From positions 186,001 through 250,000 of the forward strand of contig WHUZ01000047.1 of assembly GCA_015179045.1 (NCBI GenBank): 64,000 nt of DNA. Reading direction: 5' to 3'. Positions 40,501-52,050 of this stretch are shown piece by piece; within the stretch, counting starts at the first letter, position 1, and each line of letters opens with the position of its first letter. Under the pieces are notes generated by a model, which was given only the letters and a program-made list of their open reading frames with translations, made no database searches and was not told the DNA's origin. Position numbers and translations under genes: made by a program. This DNA is from Kalaharituber pfeilii. Lineage: Eukaryota; Ascomycota; Pezizomycetes; Pezizales; Pezizaceae.

Positions 40501-41818
40501 TGGCAAGTCTGGGCTGGAAATTGTACTTATGATAATCGATCGACTTTTGGGTCCTACCACGACAGATAATATGGCTCTGGAAGTTGGTGGGTTGGCTGCT
40601 GAAGTAGTAGAGAAGGTATGTACCTGCCTCTTGTGTATATTCACGTAGCGGCTAATCTATGGAAAAAAGCTTTCTGACCATCTTGGCCCATTCCTACCTG
40701 AACTACTCCGAGCAGTTGCAATTCGGTTGGCCAGTGCGACAACGACACCAATGATCCAGGTGAGTATTGCTACCGGAACGCGCATCATTGTTTTACTAAT
40801 GGCACTTTAGAGCTTGATTCTGGTTTTTGCTAGACTTACTATTCGTCAAGCCAAAGATGTTGTCGACTTTCTTTCCGGCATCAATGTCGGAGATCAAAAT
40901 GGTTTACAGTCTGTGATCACTAAGTGGTTGGCAAACTCGGAGTACTTCTCAGGCTACAGCGAGATCAGACAGAAGTATATCTGAATCCGAAACCACATTT
41001 GCAGCAAAAGCTAATTATTGTCATAACGTTTTAGTGTCATTGCACTCTCCCGCCTTTACGCCCTTGACGACCCTCGCCTAAGAAGCATCATCGTTCAAGG
41101 AGACATGATAGTCGGTAAGAGCAACCGCATCATCACACGCTCACAAGCGAAGTCGAGTTAGTGATCACTCTTGTCACACTTGCTTTTTTTTTCTCCCCGT
41201 AAAGTCTGCGTGCGGAAAGGAAAAACAGAGTGTGGTTGGTGCAGACGAAGACTAATATTTTTGATTTGTTGGGTTTGGGGTGTAGATCCACAACAGTACA
41301 CGCAGATCCCGGTACCGTTGAAAATTATAAAGTTATTGATCAAGGAGCTGGTGCCGGTGTCAGATCATGCGGCCGTGCAGCAGGGGCTTCATGCAGCGGG
41401 ATCAGCGGCGGAGGAGAGTGAAGATGAGTGGGAAGATTTGGATGAGATTGGGTTCCCAGGATCGAGAAAGGGTGAGCATTGTTCTGCCCTCAACCCAAAA
41501 ATATATGGCAGCATAGTTTGACTGACTTGGTGTGTACTAATATGTGTAGACCTACTAGCCCTCGGCGAAGATAATTCCGGCCGACAAAGCCGTGTAAGGG
41601 ATGATGAAACTAATGTATGTTCTATTACCCCTAACTTCCCTCTTTTAAACTTTGTGTTTGATCGGTCGATATGTGATGCTGACAGAGCAATTTAGGGTTT
41701 CCTGCTTCAATTCTTTAAGGAAATATACAACGGCAATATCGGCAACTTCAGGGAACTATTCCAGGCGTTGACCGAGGAAGAGAGGTATCAGTTGTCTTCA
41801 TTCGGAGGGCAAAGTTGA
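37569..41818 (+). CDS. kap114: Importin-beta family karyopherin (Kap114/importin-9)
   Basis: Nineteen exons between 37569 and 41818 (first three 37569-37579, 37646-37737, 37847-38098; last three 41286-41471, 41550-41614, 41696-41818) sum to exactly 1003 codons. The N-terminus MEQEVLRLLADVQASEEAPR then SRLQSLYGHENFP is the importin-beta N-terminal motif. HEAT repeats follow throughout (e.g. SFRTQALLILKNWVL, RPYNLRAIAVSVFRSCLEI, NGLQSVITKWLANSEYF). An acidic loop near the C-terminus (ESEDEWEDLDEIGF) and the closing EEERYQLSSF segment match Kap114/importin-9 rather than other karyopherins. The family carries histones H2A-H2B and TBP into the nucleus. The 11-bp first exon was chosen because it alone supplies an in-phase ATG. 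Confidence 0.92.
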
Positions 41819-42622
41819 GAGGTGGAGAGTTGATTCGAGGAGGGCTGATAATTTGTAATGGACCAAGTGTGAGAGGTGAAGTAGATATGGTAGGAAAGGA
41901 GAATGGATGATGGTGGGGTGATTGGTAGAGAGAGAAAGTTGAGAAAGGGGATTGCTATACATAGCTTGAGTATGTATGTATGTATATACTCTACTAGGAT
42001 GTTTTGATAAAGATTTCTTTTTTTCCTTCGAAGAAAACTGGGAGATGTGGATTTTAGTAGTTGGCTTGTTTTTATGATATATTGTAAGGGTAAACAAAGT
42101 TTATATACAAGCAAAGTGCACGGTCTCCGGCTGGTGACTCTTGGCACATGTTCCATATCCGACACCTGCCATCCGAGCAGCGATTCGACGACATCTGCCA
42201 TTGACACCACCAGCACCACCGGCTACCTCCCACCGGCACCTCCCGTCGGTATCTCTCACTGGTACTTCCCACTGGCACAAGCTATTGACACCAGCTATTA
42301 ACACCTGTCTCTGGCATCTGCCATTGACATCTGCCGCAGCATCAACAGTAGCATCTGCATCGACAGCATCATTGCCAACGTTGATATTTGTACTGGTAGG
42401 TATCCTGCCAGTCATCCTAGTTCCTCTCCTTCCCCACCTCCTTTTGTTCGCGAATTTGTCGCTAACTGTTTGCACTATGTAGTAACTTTCTGCGGTATCA
42501 ATACAGAATATTTCGTACGACTGCTGCTGCATACTTTCCTATATTGGATATCCTGGGTCCTTTTTTACTGTTGGTCTTCCGTGCTCAGTATATAGCAGTA
42601 ATTTGGTCCTACCGGTGTAGCA
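41819..42622. other. Intergenic region with a degenerate minisatellite
   Basis: Between the importin stop codon and the dioxygenase relic. It starts with a TATG array (about 41968-41986). From about 42165 to 42390 it is a degenerate tandem of ACATCTGCCATTGACACC / CACTGGCAC-type words. Open frames across the minisatellite on both strands are repeat-driven. Confidence 0.6.
42165..42390. repeat. Degenerate CTGCCATTGACA / CACTGGCA minisatellite
   Basis: Imperfect short tandem words (CATCTGCCATTGACA, ACCGGCACCTCCC, CACTGGTACTTCC, CACTGGCACAAGC) recur with loose spacing of 15-18 bp. Confidence 0.6.
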
Positions 42623-43878
42623 ATGGAAGAATTTCTGCAGCAATGGGAAGTACCCAATACTTCGGGATTTTCTTTTGATGCTGCCAATAGGATGCTATGT
42701 AGTGCCCTAGAGGAGTACTTCAAAACAAAGGAAGTTATGCCATACCGGCGGAAGGTGTTTACATACTTGCAAAATTGTCGAGATGCTTCTAAATACAGTG
42801 CAGCAAGAGAATTTATTAACGAAAATAAACAGAGGCACCGGAGAGAAATGCTCCGTAGTGCAGGTACTAGTGGGAAGAATTTAGACCCTGCTACAATACT
42901 AGTATATCATATCCGGCGCCTCATGATACCATACCCACCGGTTGACAGCTGGGTTGCCGAAACCCAGGATACTTATACTGACTGGGCCGAATATCTGCAG
43001 ACCTATACTCTTGCTGATCTACGACAGTATCCTATATCTCTTGATACAAGCCAGCTTTAACTTAGTATTAAAGTCACTGATAATGCACTAGTGTATGATG
43101 CCGATACTAAAGAGCTAGTTTTGGTTGTTATTAGAAGTTTCGGTGGGCAGAAACTTGTCAATCGGGTTAACGAAATTGTAGCGGAAGCTACAGAAGATGG
43201 AAAACCAGTGCGGGTAAGTATATCTATTTTCTTTCTCGATTCATTAATACTAATATATGTATTTATAGTTAGATGATCCTGCGAACATGGTTTCCCAAGG
43301 CTGTACAGCTGGAAATCTCCAAAGGCCTGTTTTTGACTGGTATTCTGCTGACGATAAAAAACAACAATACCAACGAGTTTCGGCAGCATTTGCAGTTTTT
43401 TAGAATCTTATATTGCGCAAGGTCCTCAAGCTGTTGTTGCAGATTTCGGAAATTATCTTGCGCAGACCAACATCCCACAGATGCATTATCCTGGAACTCC
43501 ACCTTCCTTTACTATCAAGATTGATGGTTTAGAGCATAATCTTTCACAGCTGCCACTAGCACCTCCTTCAGGACAGACAACTACAAATTATGCACAATTT
43601 ATACATAATGAAAAGCATGGAACAAAGTACCTGCCATTCTGGATTACAGGTAGGAGAGGAAATGTGGAACAGGAAGAATTCGGGGGAAATTTTATCTAGC
43701 ACCATATGGTACCTGTGTTAAGCAAGCTGTTGATACCTGTGTCGTATTTCAACCTGAAGACTATCATGGGACATCTTTAATGCCACAAAATCAGGATATC
43801 GTCCAAACAGTTATGGCATTTGCATTATCAACTAGGTTAGAAGCAGTTTGGGAAGAATATAAAGAAAATCAATTGTAG
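42623..43878 (+). pseudogene. Broken TET/JBP-type 2-oxoglutarate dioxygenase-like gene
   Basis: About 410 codons of protein-like sequence run from the ATG at 42623 to the TAG at 43876. One intron is likely (GTAAGT after 43213, acceptor TTTATAG before 43270). The reading frame is broken three times: TAA at 43058-43060, then single-base losses in a T6 run (43396-43401) and a T4 run (43690-43693). Family-like segments are ELVLVVIRSF, DDPANMVSQGCTAGN, PVFDWYSADD, VVADFGNYLAQTNIPQMHYP, NYAQFIHNEKHG, EEFGGNF, LAPYGTCVKQAV and EDYHGTSL. This order resembles the fungal 2OGFeDO (JBP1/TET-like) proteins expanded with KDZ transposons, in which an HxD/E and a distal His bind Fe(II); HNE and YHGT would be the candidates. 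No KDZ transposase was seen nearby. If the T-run gaps are assembly errors, only the TAA breaks it. Confidence 0.55.
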
Positions 43879-44024
43879 GTGAAAGAGAGTTTAGAGATGG
43901 TAGATATAATACATGAAGCTTAGGTAGTTTTTATTTCCTTCCCCCCTACCATTTAGTTTTAAGTCTGCAAGAAGTGGTTGATATACGATGTTTGTAGTTG
44001 CATATAAATTTGCAGTGGTTGTTA

Positions 44025-44058
<34 letters not shown>

Positions 44059-44549
44059 ATAAAGATTGCATTTAGCTGCGAGGTATACTGGTATAAAGTG
44101 GGCCATGGGAGAATATGTCAAGTACTACTCGGTCTAGTGTAAGACCGTGACTGCTATACAAGTGGTTCCATATGCAGGCTGGAGAGGAAACTGTCTCCGC
44201 TCTACACTCCATGAAGTAAATTTTGGAGTGAAGGCAAAAGTGATGCGCGGTGGTGTCCGATATAGATATAGATAAACGAACTGTGAAAGTATGATGCAGC
44301 TAGTCTCGTACCCCAGTAAGAGCTTATTAAGCCTATCAGGGTCTGGTTCACGGCAGCTCTGAATTATTATTACTTGGGCATTTTTGACTAGTCCTTTCTC
44401 TATTAATTTTCGGGCTAGACTGCATATCATTGGGGGTTTAAGGTATAAAGTATCATATGTGGCCTGGATCGTTTAATAAGGCTAAATAATCTAAGGTAGC
44501 TTCTGGGGGTTGAATAGAGTGTGGTTAGTTATGTCAAGTTTTTGTTTAA

Positions 44550-44690
44550 CTCGGCCATGGTAAGTATCTTATATTCTGGCGACCGCGGCGTAATATACGC
44601 ATATGCGATACCAATATTGTCGCCGTCGCGCAATGCTAGGAGCTGCATGGAGGAGTAGCGAGCGTCGCTATCATAGTCATGTAGTGCGGG
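44550..44690. repeat. Dispersed repeat, copy 2
   Basis: Aligns by eye with about 32490-32640 in the same orientation, with many substitutions. The best-conserved part is around 44618-44690 (GTCGCCGTCGCGCAATGC, then TAGCGAGCGTCGCTA). Confidence 0.55.
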
Positions 44691-45225
44691 CGGTTATCAA
44701 GCAGTAGCAAGCCATAGGCATACGTTTGAGACTATAACAGAAGTCTGTAGTTACTACTTCCTATCCAATACCTACCACTATGACAAAAAGCTATGTACTC
44801 TTATGCATAGATTATTTATATTCAGCATGTCCCTTATATTAGGCACTTGATACTCCATGCCATAGCGAAAATATATAGTTGCTACTTGATACCTGATCCT
44901 CGATCCTACGGCAGCATTATGATTTTTAAGACTTTAATATTCAATTTTACAGCAGATATCTTTTCTTTCTACTACTATAATAACTATCTACAAATATATT
45001 ACTTCCTATTTAACAAAGATGTCTTCTTATTATACTACGAAAATTTAATACTTATTTTGTATAGTAACTAATGTTTTATTTATACTAATAATCTATATTA
45101 TAAAAATTGAAACTAATATCGAGATTGAATTATTGTTAGATATTATTTTAAGCTTTGGTAGAATAAAATTTGTATGAAGAGTTTTATATATTTTTTTAGA
45201 TAGGTATTACTATTTTTTTACTTGG

Positions 45226-45272
45226 AAAAAAAAAAAAAAGAAAAAAAAAGAAAAAAAAAAAGAAAAGAAAAA

Positions 45273-45341
<69 letters not shown>

Positions 45342-45393
45342 AGAAAAAAAAAGTAAAAAAAAAAAAAAAAAAGAAAAAGAAAGAAAAGAAAAA

Positions 45394-45425
<32 letters not shown>

Positions 45426-45559
45426 AAAAAAAAAAAAAAAAAAAAAAAAGAAAAAGAAAAAAAAAAAAAAGAAAAAGAAAAAAGAAAAAATCTCTATAAT
45501 ATATTGAATATGAAAGTAATAAATAATAAATTTGAAAAAAAAAAAAAAAAAAAAAAAAA
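45226..45559. repeat. Long poly-A/purine tract
   Basis: From 45226 to 45490 the plus strand is almost only A with single G interruptions every 5-30 bases and one T. After a 44-bp break, a further run of 25 A lies at 45535-45559. Confidence 0.95.
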
Positions 45560-45639
45560 TAGAAATTATACAATTACTGTTTTAGTAAACGATTATCTTT
45601 TTTAAAAGCCAAATCGGATTAATTCCATGCTTTCAGATT

Positions 45640-45890
45640 TATTTTTGTCTTCATATTGCTAGTTACGGTTTGCTACTTCACTATTTGCTGCTCACTATGA
45701 ACTAGTCAACTTACTGCTCACTAGTTGTTATTTGTTGCCTATTCTGCTTACTACAATAGTTACCTAGGTACTGCCTACTGTTCGGTACTCACCTATTCGC
45801 CAGTTTGTTCTGCTATTCGCTGCTCACTAGTCAATATTCATTACTTACTACTTTTCAAATCACTAGTCGCTGCTCACCACTCACAAGTAT
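45640..45890. repeat. Degenerate GCTGCTCACTAGTC array
   Basis: The word GCTGCTCACTAGT and shortened forms (CTGCTCACTA, TTGCTACTTC, CTTACTAC) recur at least six times in 250 bp. Confidence 0.6.
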
Positions 45891-46993
45891 ATATAAATAT
45901 TAAAATTAATATCTACTTCACAACAGATTTTATTTATGATACTGATCAATATAGTTACCTTTCGTTATCTTTTTTTTTTTTTTTTTTTACAATTTCCCAT
46001 ATTTATTAGAATATACTTACAAGACTGTAAGCGTTACCGTACATTGGACCTCGATAGGTGTCACTTAAGGTACGGTAGTAAATCATTCTACTTGGCTGGC
46101 TTACTTAATGTGATTGGAGTTTAGTCTTGTTGGATTAGAGTCTTGGCATGAGACTACGGCCGCTGCCGTAGGAAGTACTTGTACAGAGCCAGAGGCATGA
46201 TATGTCCTTGAAGATTCTCTTTTCGTTTTTTTTTTTTTTTTTTTTTTTTTTTCGCTAATAAAACTTTCCAATGATGAGTATCTCAATATGATTCTTTTTA
46301 AACACCAAAATTCCCCCCAGCAACAAAAAAAAACCCCAAAATCCAAAAACATACCGATTCCCAATTGCCAATTCCCAATTCCATCCTATTCCCATTCCCA
46401 CTTCATAAAATAAAATAAAATGAAATAAAACAAAATATAAAAAGAAGATGAAGAAGTCGTGGTCGTGGTCGTGGTCGTCGTGGGTCCGTTTGGTTTAAAT
46501 CTAAAAAAAACATGAAACATGGGAATATGAGAATGACATAACATACATAAGATACATAGGTGATTGATGATAGGAAAGTAGGTTTTTGTGTGTGGAGGAG
46601 GGGGGTTAATTGGATGGTGGTGGTAGTAGGAGGTAGGAGGTAGGAGGTAGGAGGTAGCAAGTACTAGTATAGGAAGGAGATACTGTAGCAGTAGTACTTT
46701 GGCAAGGAAAAAAATGCAAAAAAAAATGCAAAAAAAAAAAAGAAAAAAGAAAAAAGAAACCGAAGGGTTAAAGGGTGAATACATACGGTGTATATTGAAC
46801 ATAAGCATAAAAAAAAGATCCCAAACACAAAGGTATTTTCGTGTCTTCGCATACCCAAATCCGCAAAAGTGAAACCAATGAAAAAAATCATACACAAGCT
46901 TACCAGACTAACCTTTCCTCCTCCTTCCCCTCCCCCGCTACGAATCCTCCTCTCCCCACTTCCTCCCTTCACCAGCTACCGTTCCCATCCCTC

Positions 46994-48368
46994 CTACCAC
47001 ATCTCCCCCCACTCCTTCCTCTGCTCCACCCTCCCCATCAACCTCTGTACCCACCTCACCCTCTCCACCTGCTCATCCCTCGCCTGGATCACCATCAACG
47101 CAACCGTAATCGCATTCCATACATCCATCCCTATGTCACTATAATCCAGCACCACTAGCGTCCTAGTCGGTGCCTCGAGGTGTCCGGTATTGAGTGAGAC
47201 TAGAGCTACAACGCATCCGACGATGGCGAAGCCGTAGATGTTTGCAGCGGGGGGCTCGGGGGCGGGTCTGAGGTGCCGGAGGGGTTTTGCTGGGAGAGGG
47301 TGTCGAAGAAGAATTGGCGAGTGGTTTCGCGGGCAATGCGGTGGCGGTCGGCGAGTTCGGCCATACGCTGTTGGGAGGAGGCGCGGGGTTTAACTACCTG
47401 CGGCATTTACGGGGTAGGGGCGGCGGGCGGGGACGGGGGAAGCTTACCTTCTGCATCCGCCGCTCGCAAGCTTCAAAGTCTGGTGATGCGGCAAGGGCGA
47501 AGACACCGGTGTATGTGCTTGCTGTTTTTATCCACCACGATAACATTTAGCCATATTCATATGGTTATATACAGACTAGCATAAGTGAATATGTGTAAAT
47601 CGAGGGTCTCACGTATATCCCCATCCTTCATCGCCCAATCAATGTACTTTTGCATTTCCTTCTTCACGAACCCTTCTACCCGTTGTCCGCTTTCTAGCTT
47701 ATCTCGTATTCGCCCGCCGAGTTGCATGAGGGCATCGAAAGCCAGTATTGCTGTTCCAACTCCAGCATTAGCTCCTACTCCCAAACCACCGCTCCTATAT
47801 TCCATATCTGATGTAAGGTAAGGAACAACAAACCTCGAACCTCGCAATTCTTATTCAATGCCTCAACCAGTCCCCGCTCCTCAGGTTCAACAAACAGCTC
47901 ATCCGGCAAATTACTAAAGTCGAGCATCCAATGCGCCGGGAAGATAGGGTACGTCCCTCTTGCCCTGACCTTTGCAAACAGATCTAGTTGCCCTCGGCTC
48001 CAGTGTTCCTTTTCCATGAGGCGCTCCTCGTCGAAGCTTTCATCCACTTCCCCCTCGATGTAGTACCCGCCACTATCACTGCCTTCTTCGTCGGCGTCAA
48101 CGATGTCGAGGTCAGTGTCCTCGCCATCTTCGCCCTCATCGTGGTATTCCTCGTCCTCGGCGACCATGCGACCAGAGTCGGACATGTCGTCGCTGGTGTC
48201 CATTGCCGAGGCGCTCGGAGGCTGGTCGACGAGGGACGAAGACGTGCGCACCATTATCGTCGAGGGGGGAAGGTTGTGATGGATGCCTCTAGGCCCGGCT
48301 TGGGTGCCGTCGCGGGTGCCTGTGGGCGGGCGGAACTTCATTTTGTCGAGGTAGCTGACGAACGACAT
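46994..48368 (-). CDS. Conserved fungal protein of unknown function, apparent frameshift
   Basis: Exons 46994-47397, 47448-47521, 47613-47807 and 47834-48368. The ATG at 48368 (MSFVSYLDKMKFRPP) is preferred over one at 48671, whose extra 101 residues are low complexity. After a disordered acidic region (about 70-130) comes a folded-looking part: WSRGQLDLFAKVRARGTYPI, HWMLDFSNLPDELF, ILAFDALMQLGGRIRDKLES, KKEMQKYIDWAMKDGDI, YTGVFALAASPDF and RMAELADRHRIARETTRQFF. The final part, ANIYGFAIVGCVVALVSLNT to MDVWNAITVALMVIQARDEQ, is equally protein-like but one base out of frame. The frames meet at a run of six C (plus-strand G 47248-47253) where a seventh would restore a 402-residue product. Without it the protein stops at 47206. 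The function is unknown. Confidence 0.65.
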
Positions 48369-49289
48369 TTCCAGAGAATGTACAGAGAGCGCGAGGAGAG
48401 AACTGATCGCTGGAGGCAAGTCTGGACGCTTCAAGTCTTGTGCGTAGATGAAGGAGCGAAAGTGGAAGTGATGGCGATCGGGGAGAGCTGTCTGTTGTGG
48501 GGATGAGCGCTGTGGACCTGCGTTCTCTACTGCTTGGGCGGGCTGGCCTTCTGATTGAGCTGCTGGGATTGTGTTCGCAGTCGGTGGCAGGTCGATCAAC
48601 GTTTTATAGCAGCGCTGCTGTATATACAGGCAGCAAGTTGGAACGGCCCTCCTACCCACAACGAACGGCAATAATGAACGAGAGTGTATGCATAGTTTTT
48701 CTTCTTGAATTGGGAATTGAGACGGCTACGCGTTGGCTGGCATGGGGGTAGCTAGTGCGTTGGAGGACCTCTGCCACTTGACTCCATCCTTGCATGCTTT
48801 CATCCGGACAGGATCGCAGCCACATGATTGAAAAAAGTTCCCTGTCTAGGCGCACGGCCCGGCCTAGTCTTGAGAGTGGCACCGAGCTGTTTCCATGGGC
48901 TTATGGGATGTATGTCATAATCTCATGAAGACATTTGTCCCAAGCTCTGCATGCAGTACTTCCGCGTTTGACCGTTCAATGGGACACGCTAAATCTAGAT
49001 AGAAAACCACAAATGTGCTCCTTGGCCTCAACAGCAATTTGTTATATTCTGAATAGCCTATCGCCGACTTAAGCTTAGCTGTCTCATCGACCAGTCTGTC
49101 CTATTGAACGGTCAAGTGCTGTATCATAACAACCTGCCCTTGCTGTGTCTTTCTGAATTCGCCGCCCCCACGCCACTTTGCATCGTTATCATCATTCTCA
49201 TCATCACGTCCCTGTCACGTGAGACCAGACCCCAGTCAATGCCCTCCTCAAACTACAACTTCAGTATTATTTTTTGCTTAACAAAAAGC

Positions 49290-49560
49290 TACACTATCCT
49301 TGCAATTGGGCTCCTTTTCCGGATCCCTACGTATCCTCCCATCTGCAATGACTACCCTTATGCTCCTTGTATGATCAACGCCCTTATCCAATAAATTCAC
49401 ACGTGCGGATAATTCCGCTGTGCTCGCTAATATGTATCAAGTTTGAAGATTCATACTATTCTTTTATCTTGTGGCTCAAATTGCCTTTTGCAGAATTGCT
49501 GCTTTCTCAATATATTGGTACATCTATCCCTTTTGTCATTCTCATGAAGTTGATACAAGT
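49290..49560. repeat. Degenerate repeat A, copy 1
   Basis: Aligns with 51290-51565 in the same orientation, 2.0 kb away. Matching anchors are CTACACTATCCTTGCAAT, CCCTTATGCTCCTTGTATGA, AATTCACACGTG and TGTGGCTCAAATTGCCTTTTG. Confidence 0.65.
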
Positions 49561-50639
49561 TTATTCAATTTGAGCAGAACGGCCGTTTAAAGCATTCCTG
49601 GGTGATGAAACTATTTCATTCAGGAATAATGTTTTGGATGCATTCTGAATGCTTTCTTATGCTCGAGCAGGATCAAACTATGAAACCGGATAACAGTATT
49701 CCCCAGCTGCGCTGAGCAGAGATGGATCACCCACTCGGGTTTGCAGCAGGCAGGCTGTGTTCCCAATCCAATAGAAAGGCATCGTGCAAACTTATCCATC
49801 ATGCTCTAATATAATGTTTACTCCTGACTGACACGAGGCATGTTGCTCTATGTAGCTAGAGGGGAAGAACCTTGCCAATTCAGACGTATTACATCTAGTA
49901 TACTAGGAAGGCCCAGCTCACTTTTGAATGCCATCCTGATTCAAATTCCCAATGGAATCAATATTCTGTTCATAGTCTTGTAACCAATTCTGTTTATTTT
50001 ATCGAAGAGAGCTTTGGCATATTTCATTTTTAAATGGCAAGAATTGCGTTATGGGACTAGCACTGGTCCTCTTAGCAATGTGTGTCAAGTCAAACTCCCT
50101 CCTCCGTGTGAGAATTCTACCGGACTCTCGTCAGTGGACCTTTTTTTTGTGTCACGTACATAACCCCATTCAGGCTACCAGTCCTGCGGCAGGGGTGGGC
50201 GCTTTTTAAAGTTTTTTTTTTCCCCGCAGCCTTGCAGGCTTTTTGTAACTTTCCCGCCAAGCGCAAGAAGTTCTCTACTCCAAACTAAGCTTCTGCTCTG
50301 CCGCAGTTTTCTGGCCCCCAATTTCGCCATCTTCCTGACTTGAACTGCTTAAAGTCAAGACTACTACTTCACCTAGTGAGACTGCAAGACTTAGAGTCTG
50401 CTGTCATATAATTCCTACCTGCCGTAGGTACCTATGCCAAGCCATGTTGTCAGAATGCTTCGTACTCTGTTCTCGTGCCCAGACTCTCTTCGTACTCACT
50501 CATTGAAACTTTTTGGAATGGACCATCCGAAGAAATTGTAAATTTCTATATAAATGCCGTTCCGAATCTGATATCTTGCTAGCCAAACGAGCACGTGTAC
50601 TAGTATGATAGAGTCTTGGCACCTGTACTGAGGTACCCT

Positions 50640-50830
50640 TGTATATTGTATCTAAGATTATCATACTTCCTATTTTGTCTATTTCCTTCATATTTAGGTA
50701 CTATAAGATTTTAAGTGTGTTTTTCTATTGCTGTATGAAAACCTTGCTATACGGGATATCAACGGGCAAATTTTATCCATTTCGTAATAGCAACTTTGAA
50801 CGTTTGACTGTAGTCTCATGAGGCATCGCA
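50640..50830. repeat. Degenerate repeat B, copy 1
   Basis: Aligns with 52295-52470 in the same orientation, about 1.64 kb away. Anchors are ACTTCCTATTTTG, GAAAACCTTGCTATAC, ATATCAACGGGCAAATTTTA and GTCTCATGAGGC. Confidence 0.7.
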
Positions 50831-51289
50831 GCACGGCAGTCACAGCCCAAACTAGTCCCATGAAGTCAGAATCTTTTTGATCCGTTGACTTTAACGGCCG
50901 ACTAAGTTTTGAGTATATCCTCAAGCTTTTCCTCGTCTTGTGGGGGGTTATGCAACCAGAGAGGGGTGACACCAGATTTCTGGTAAATGTCTGAGTTCTA
51001 GAGTAAGTTCAGACCTTGGAGACAAGGTTAGCTTTTCGGCCTGGTAATAAAAATTAGAGCACCGCTTTCCAATATTACTTACTCGTACCATATTACCAAT
51101 TATCGGTAAGTCTGGGAACCAGAACAACTCGAACTCGTGGTAACGAACCTGCAGATAACGAACCTGTTGCACAGTGGCCACACGAAAAGCAAAAACTTTT
51201 GTTGGTAGTAAGTCTATACGCTGTCTGTTGCTTCGAATTTGGGGTTGCGAATATGGATCAACCTGGGTGCCTGCAAATTGACTACTGGT

Positions 51290-51565
51290 CCACACTACCC
51301 TTGCAATGCAATTGTTCTCCTTCGTACGAATGCTCGCAAATGCATCCACTGCCCCTATGCTCCTTCTAGATCAGCAGCTTTTAGTCAATGTTAGGAATTC
51401 ACATGAGTGAGATATTGTAATTTCTCTTATTGCTCGATATTTGGTATTTCGAATGTTTTCGAGATTCATGTGATGTATTTTGATGTTGTGACTCGAATTG
51501 CTTTTTGTGGTTTTTGCTTGCTTTTTCAACATACATGCTAGTAATGCTTTTCGTCATTCTTGCCT
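51290..51565. repeat. Degenerate repeat A, copy 2
   Basis: Anchors matching copy 1 are CCACACTACCCTTGCAAT, CCCCTATGCTCCTTCTAGAT, AATTCACATGAG and TGTGACTCGAATTGCTTTTTG. Differences are mostly substitutions plus a few indels. Confidence 0.65.
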
Positions 51566-51829
51566 TCGTGGGCGATGGGATCGATTTCACTCAGGAACGG
51601 TATGAACTAACTCATTTCAGTACTCCCTGCTCTCGAGCTGTTCTATGACACGAGAATAGCACGAACTTTGAACGGAAGGATCCCTAACATTAAAATGTCT
51701 TATCCTGAACGGCGCAACTGGCCTGGCATGCTAGATGTATTAAGATCGAAAGATCTTGAAATAGATAGATATGCTCGAAGGCACCGTAGGGTAACATGCC
51801 ACTCACATCCACAGCCGGAGCCCTTGTGC

Positions 51830-52050
51830 GCTGTGCGTGCGCCAGACAGACGCAGAGGCCCGGCGGCCGGCCGGTCGGGCGAGAGCTCCCCTCGCCCAGC
51901 CCAGCCCAGCCCAGCGCCCGGCTGTCTGCGCACAGCACGCAGCAGCCAGCCCAGCACCCGCCCACCCATGCCGCATGCCCCATGCCGCCCCCCTGCCTGC
52001 CCTGCCCTGCTGCCCTGCCCTGCCCTGCCCGCCCTGCCCCTTGCCCCGAT
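51830..52050. repeat. GC-rich island of CAGCC/CTGCC words
   Basis: Strand-biased short tandem words (GCCCAGCCCAGCCCAGC, CTGCCCTGCCCTGC) in about 220 bp. Long open frames in all phases here result from composition. Confidence 0.7.

Larger units (their letters stand above)
43879..46993. other. AT-rich accessory DNA
   Basis: No intact gene is supported in 3.1 kb. It holds a T tract (44028-44055), a small minus ORF of no known family (44134-44430, 98 codons), a dispersed-repeat copy (about 44550-44690), very long A-rich tracts (45226-45490 and 45535-45559), a degenerate array of GCTGCTCACTAGTC words (about 45640-45890), and T/A tracts near 45970-45988 and 46228-46252. A GTGGTC array (about 46457-46482) and an AGGAGGT array (about 46627-46657) lie toward the right end. 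Confidence 0.55.

Noticed and set aside
42101..42532. Minus-strand frame of 143 codons
   Set aside because: It runs through the degenerate minisatellite and consists of repeat-derived residues.
45196..45573. Minus-strand frame of 125 codons, nearly all Phe
   Set aside because: It is the complement of the poly-A tract.
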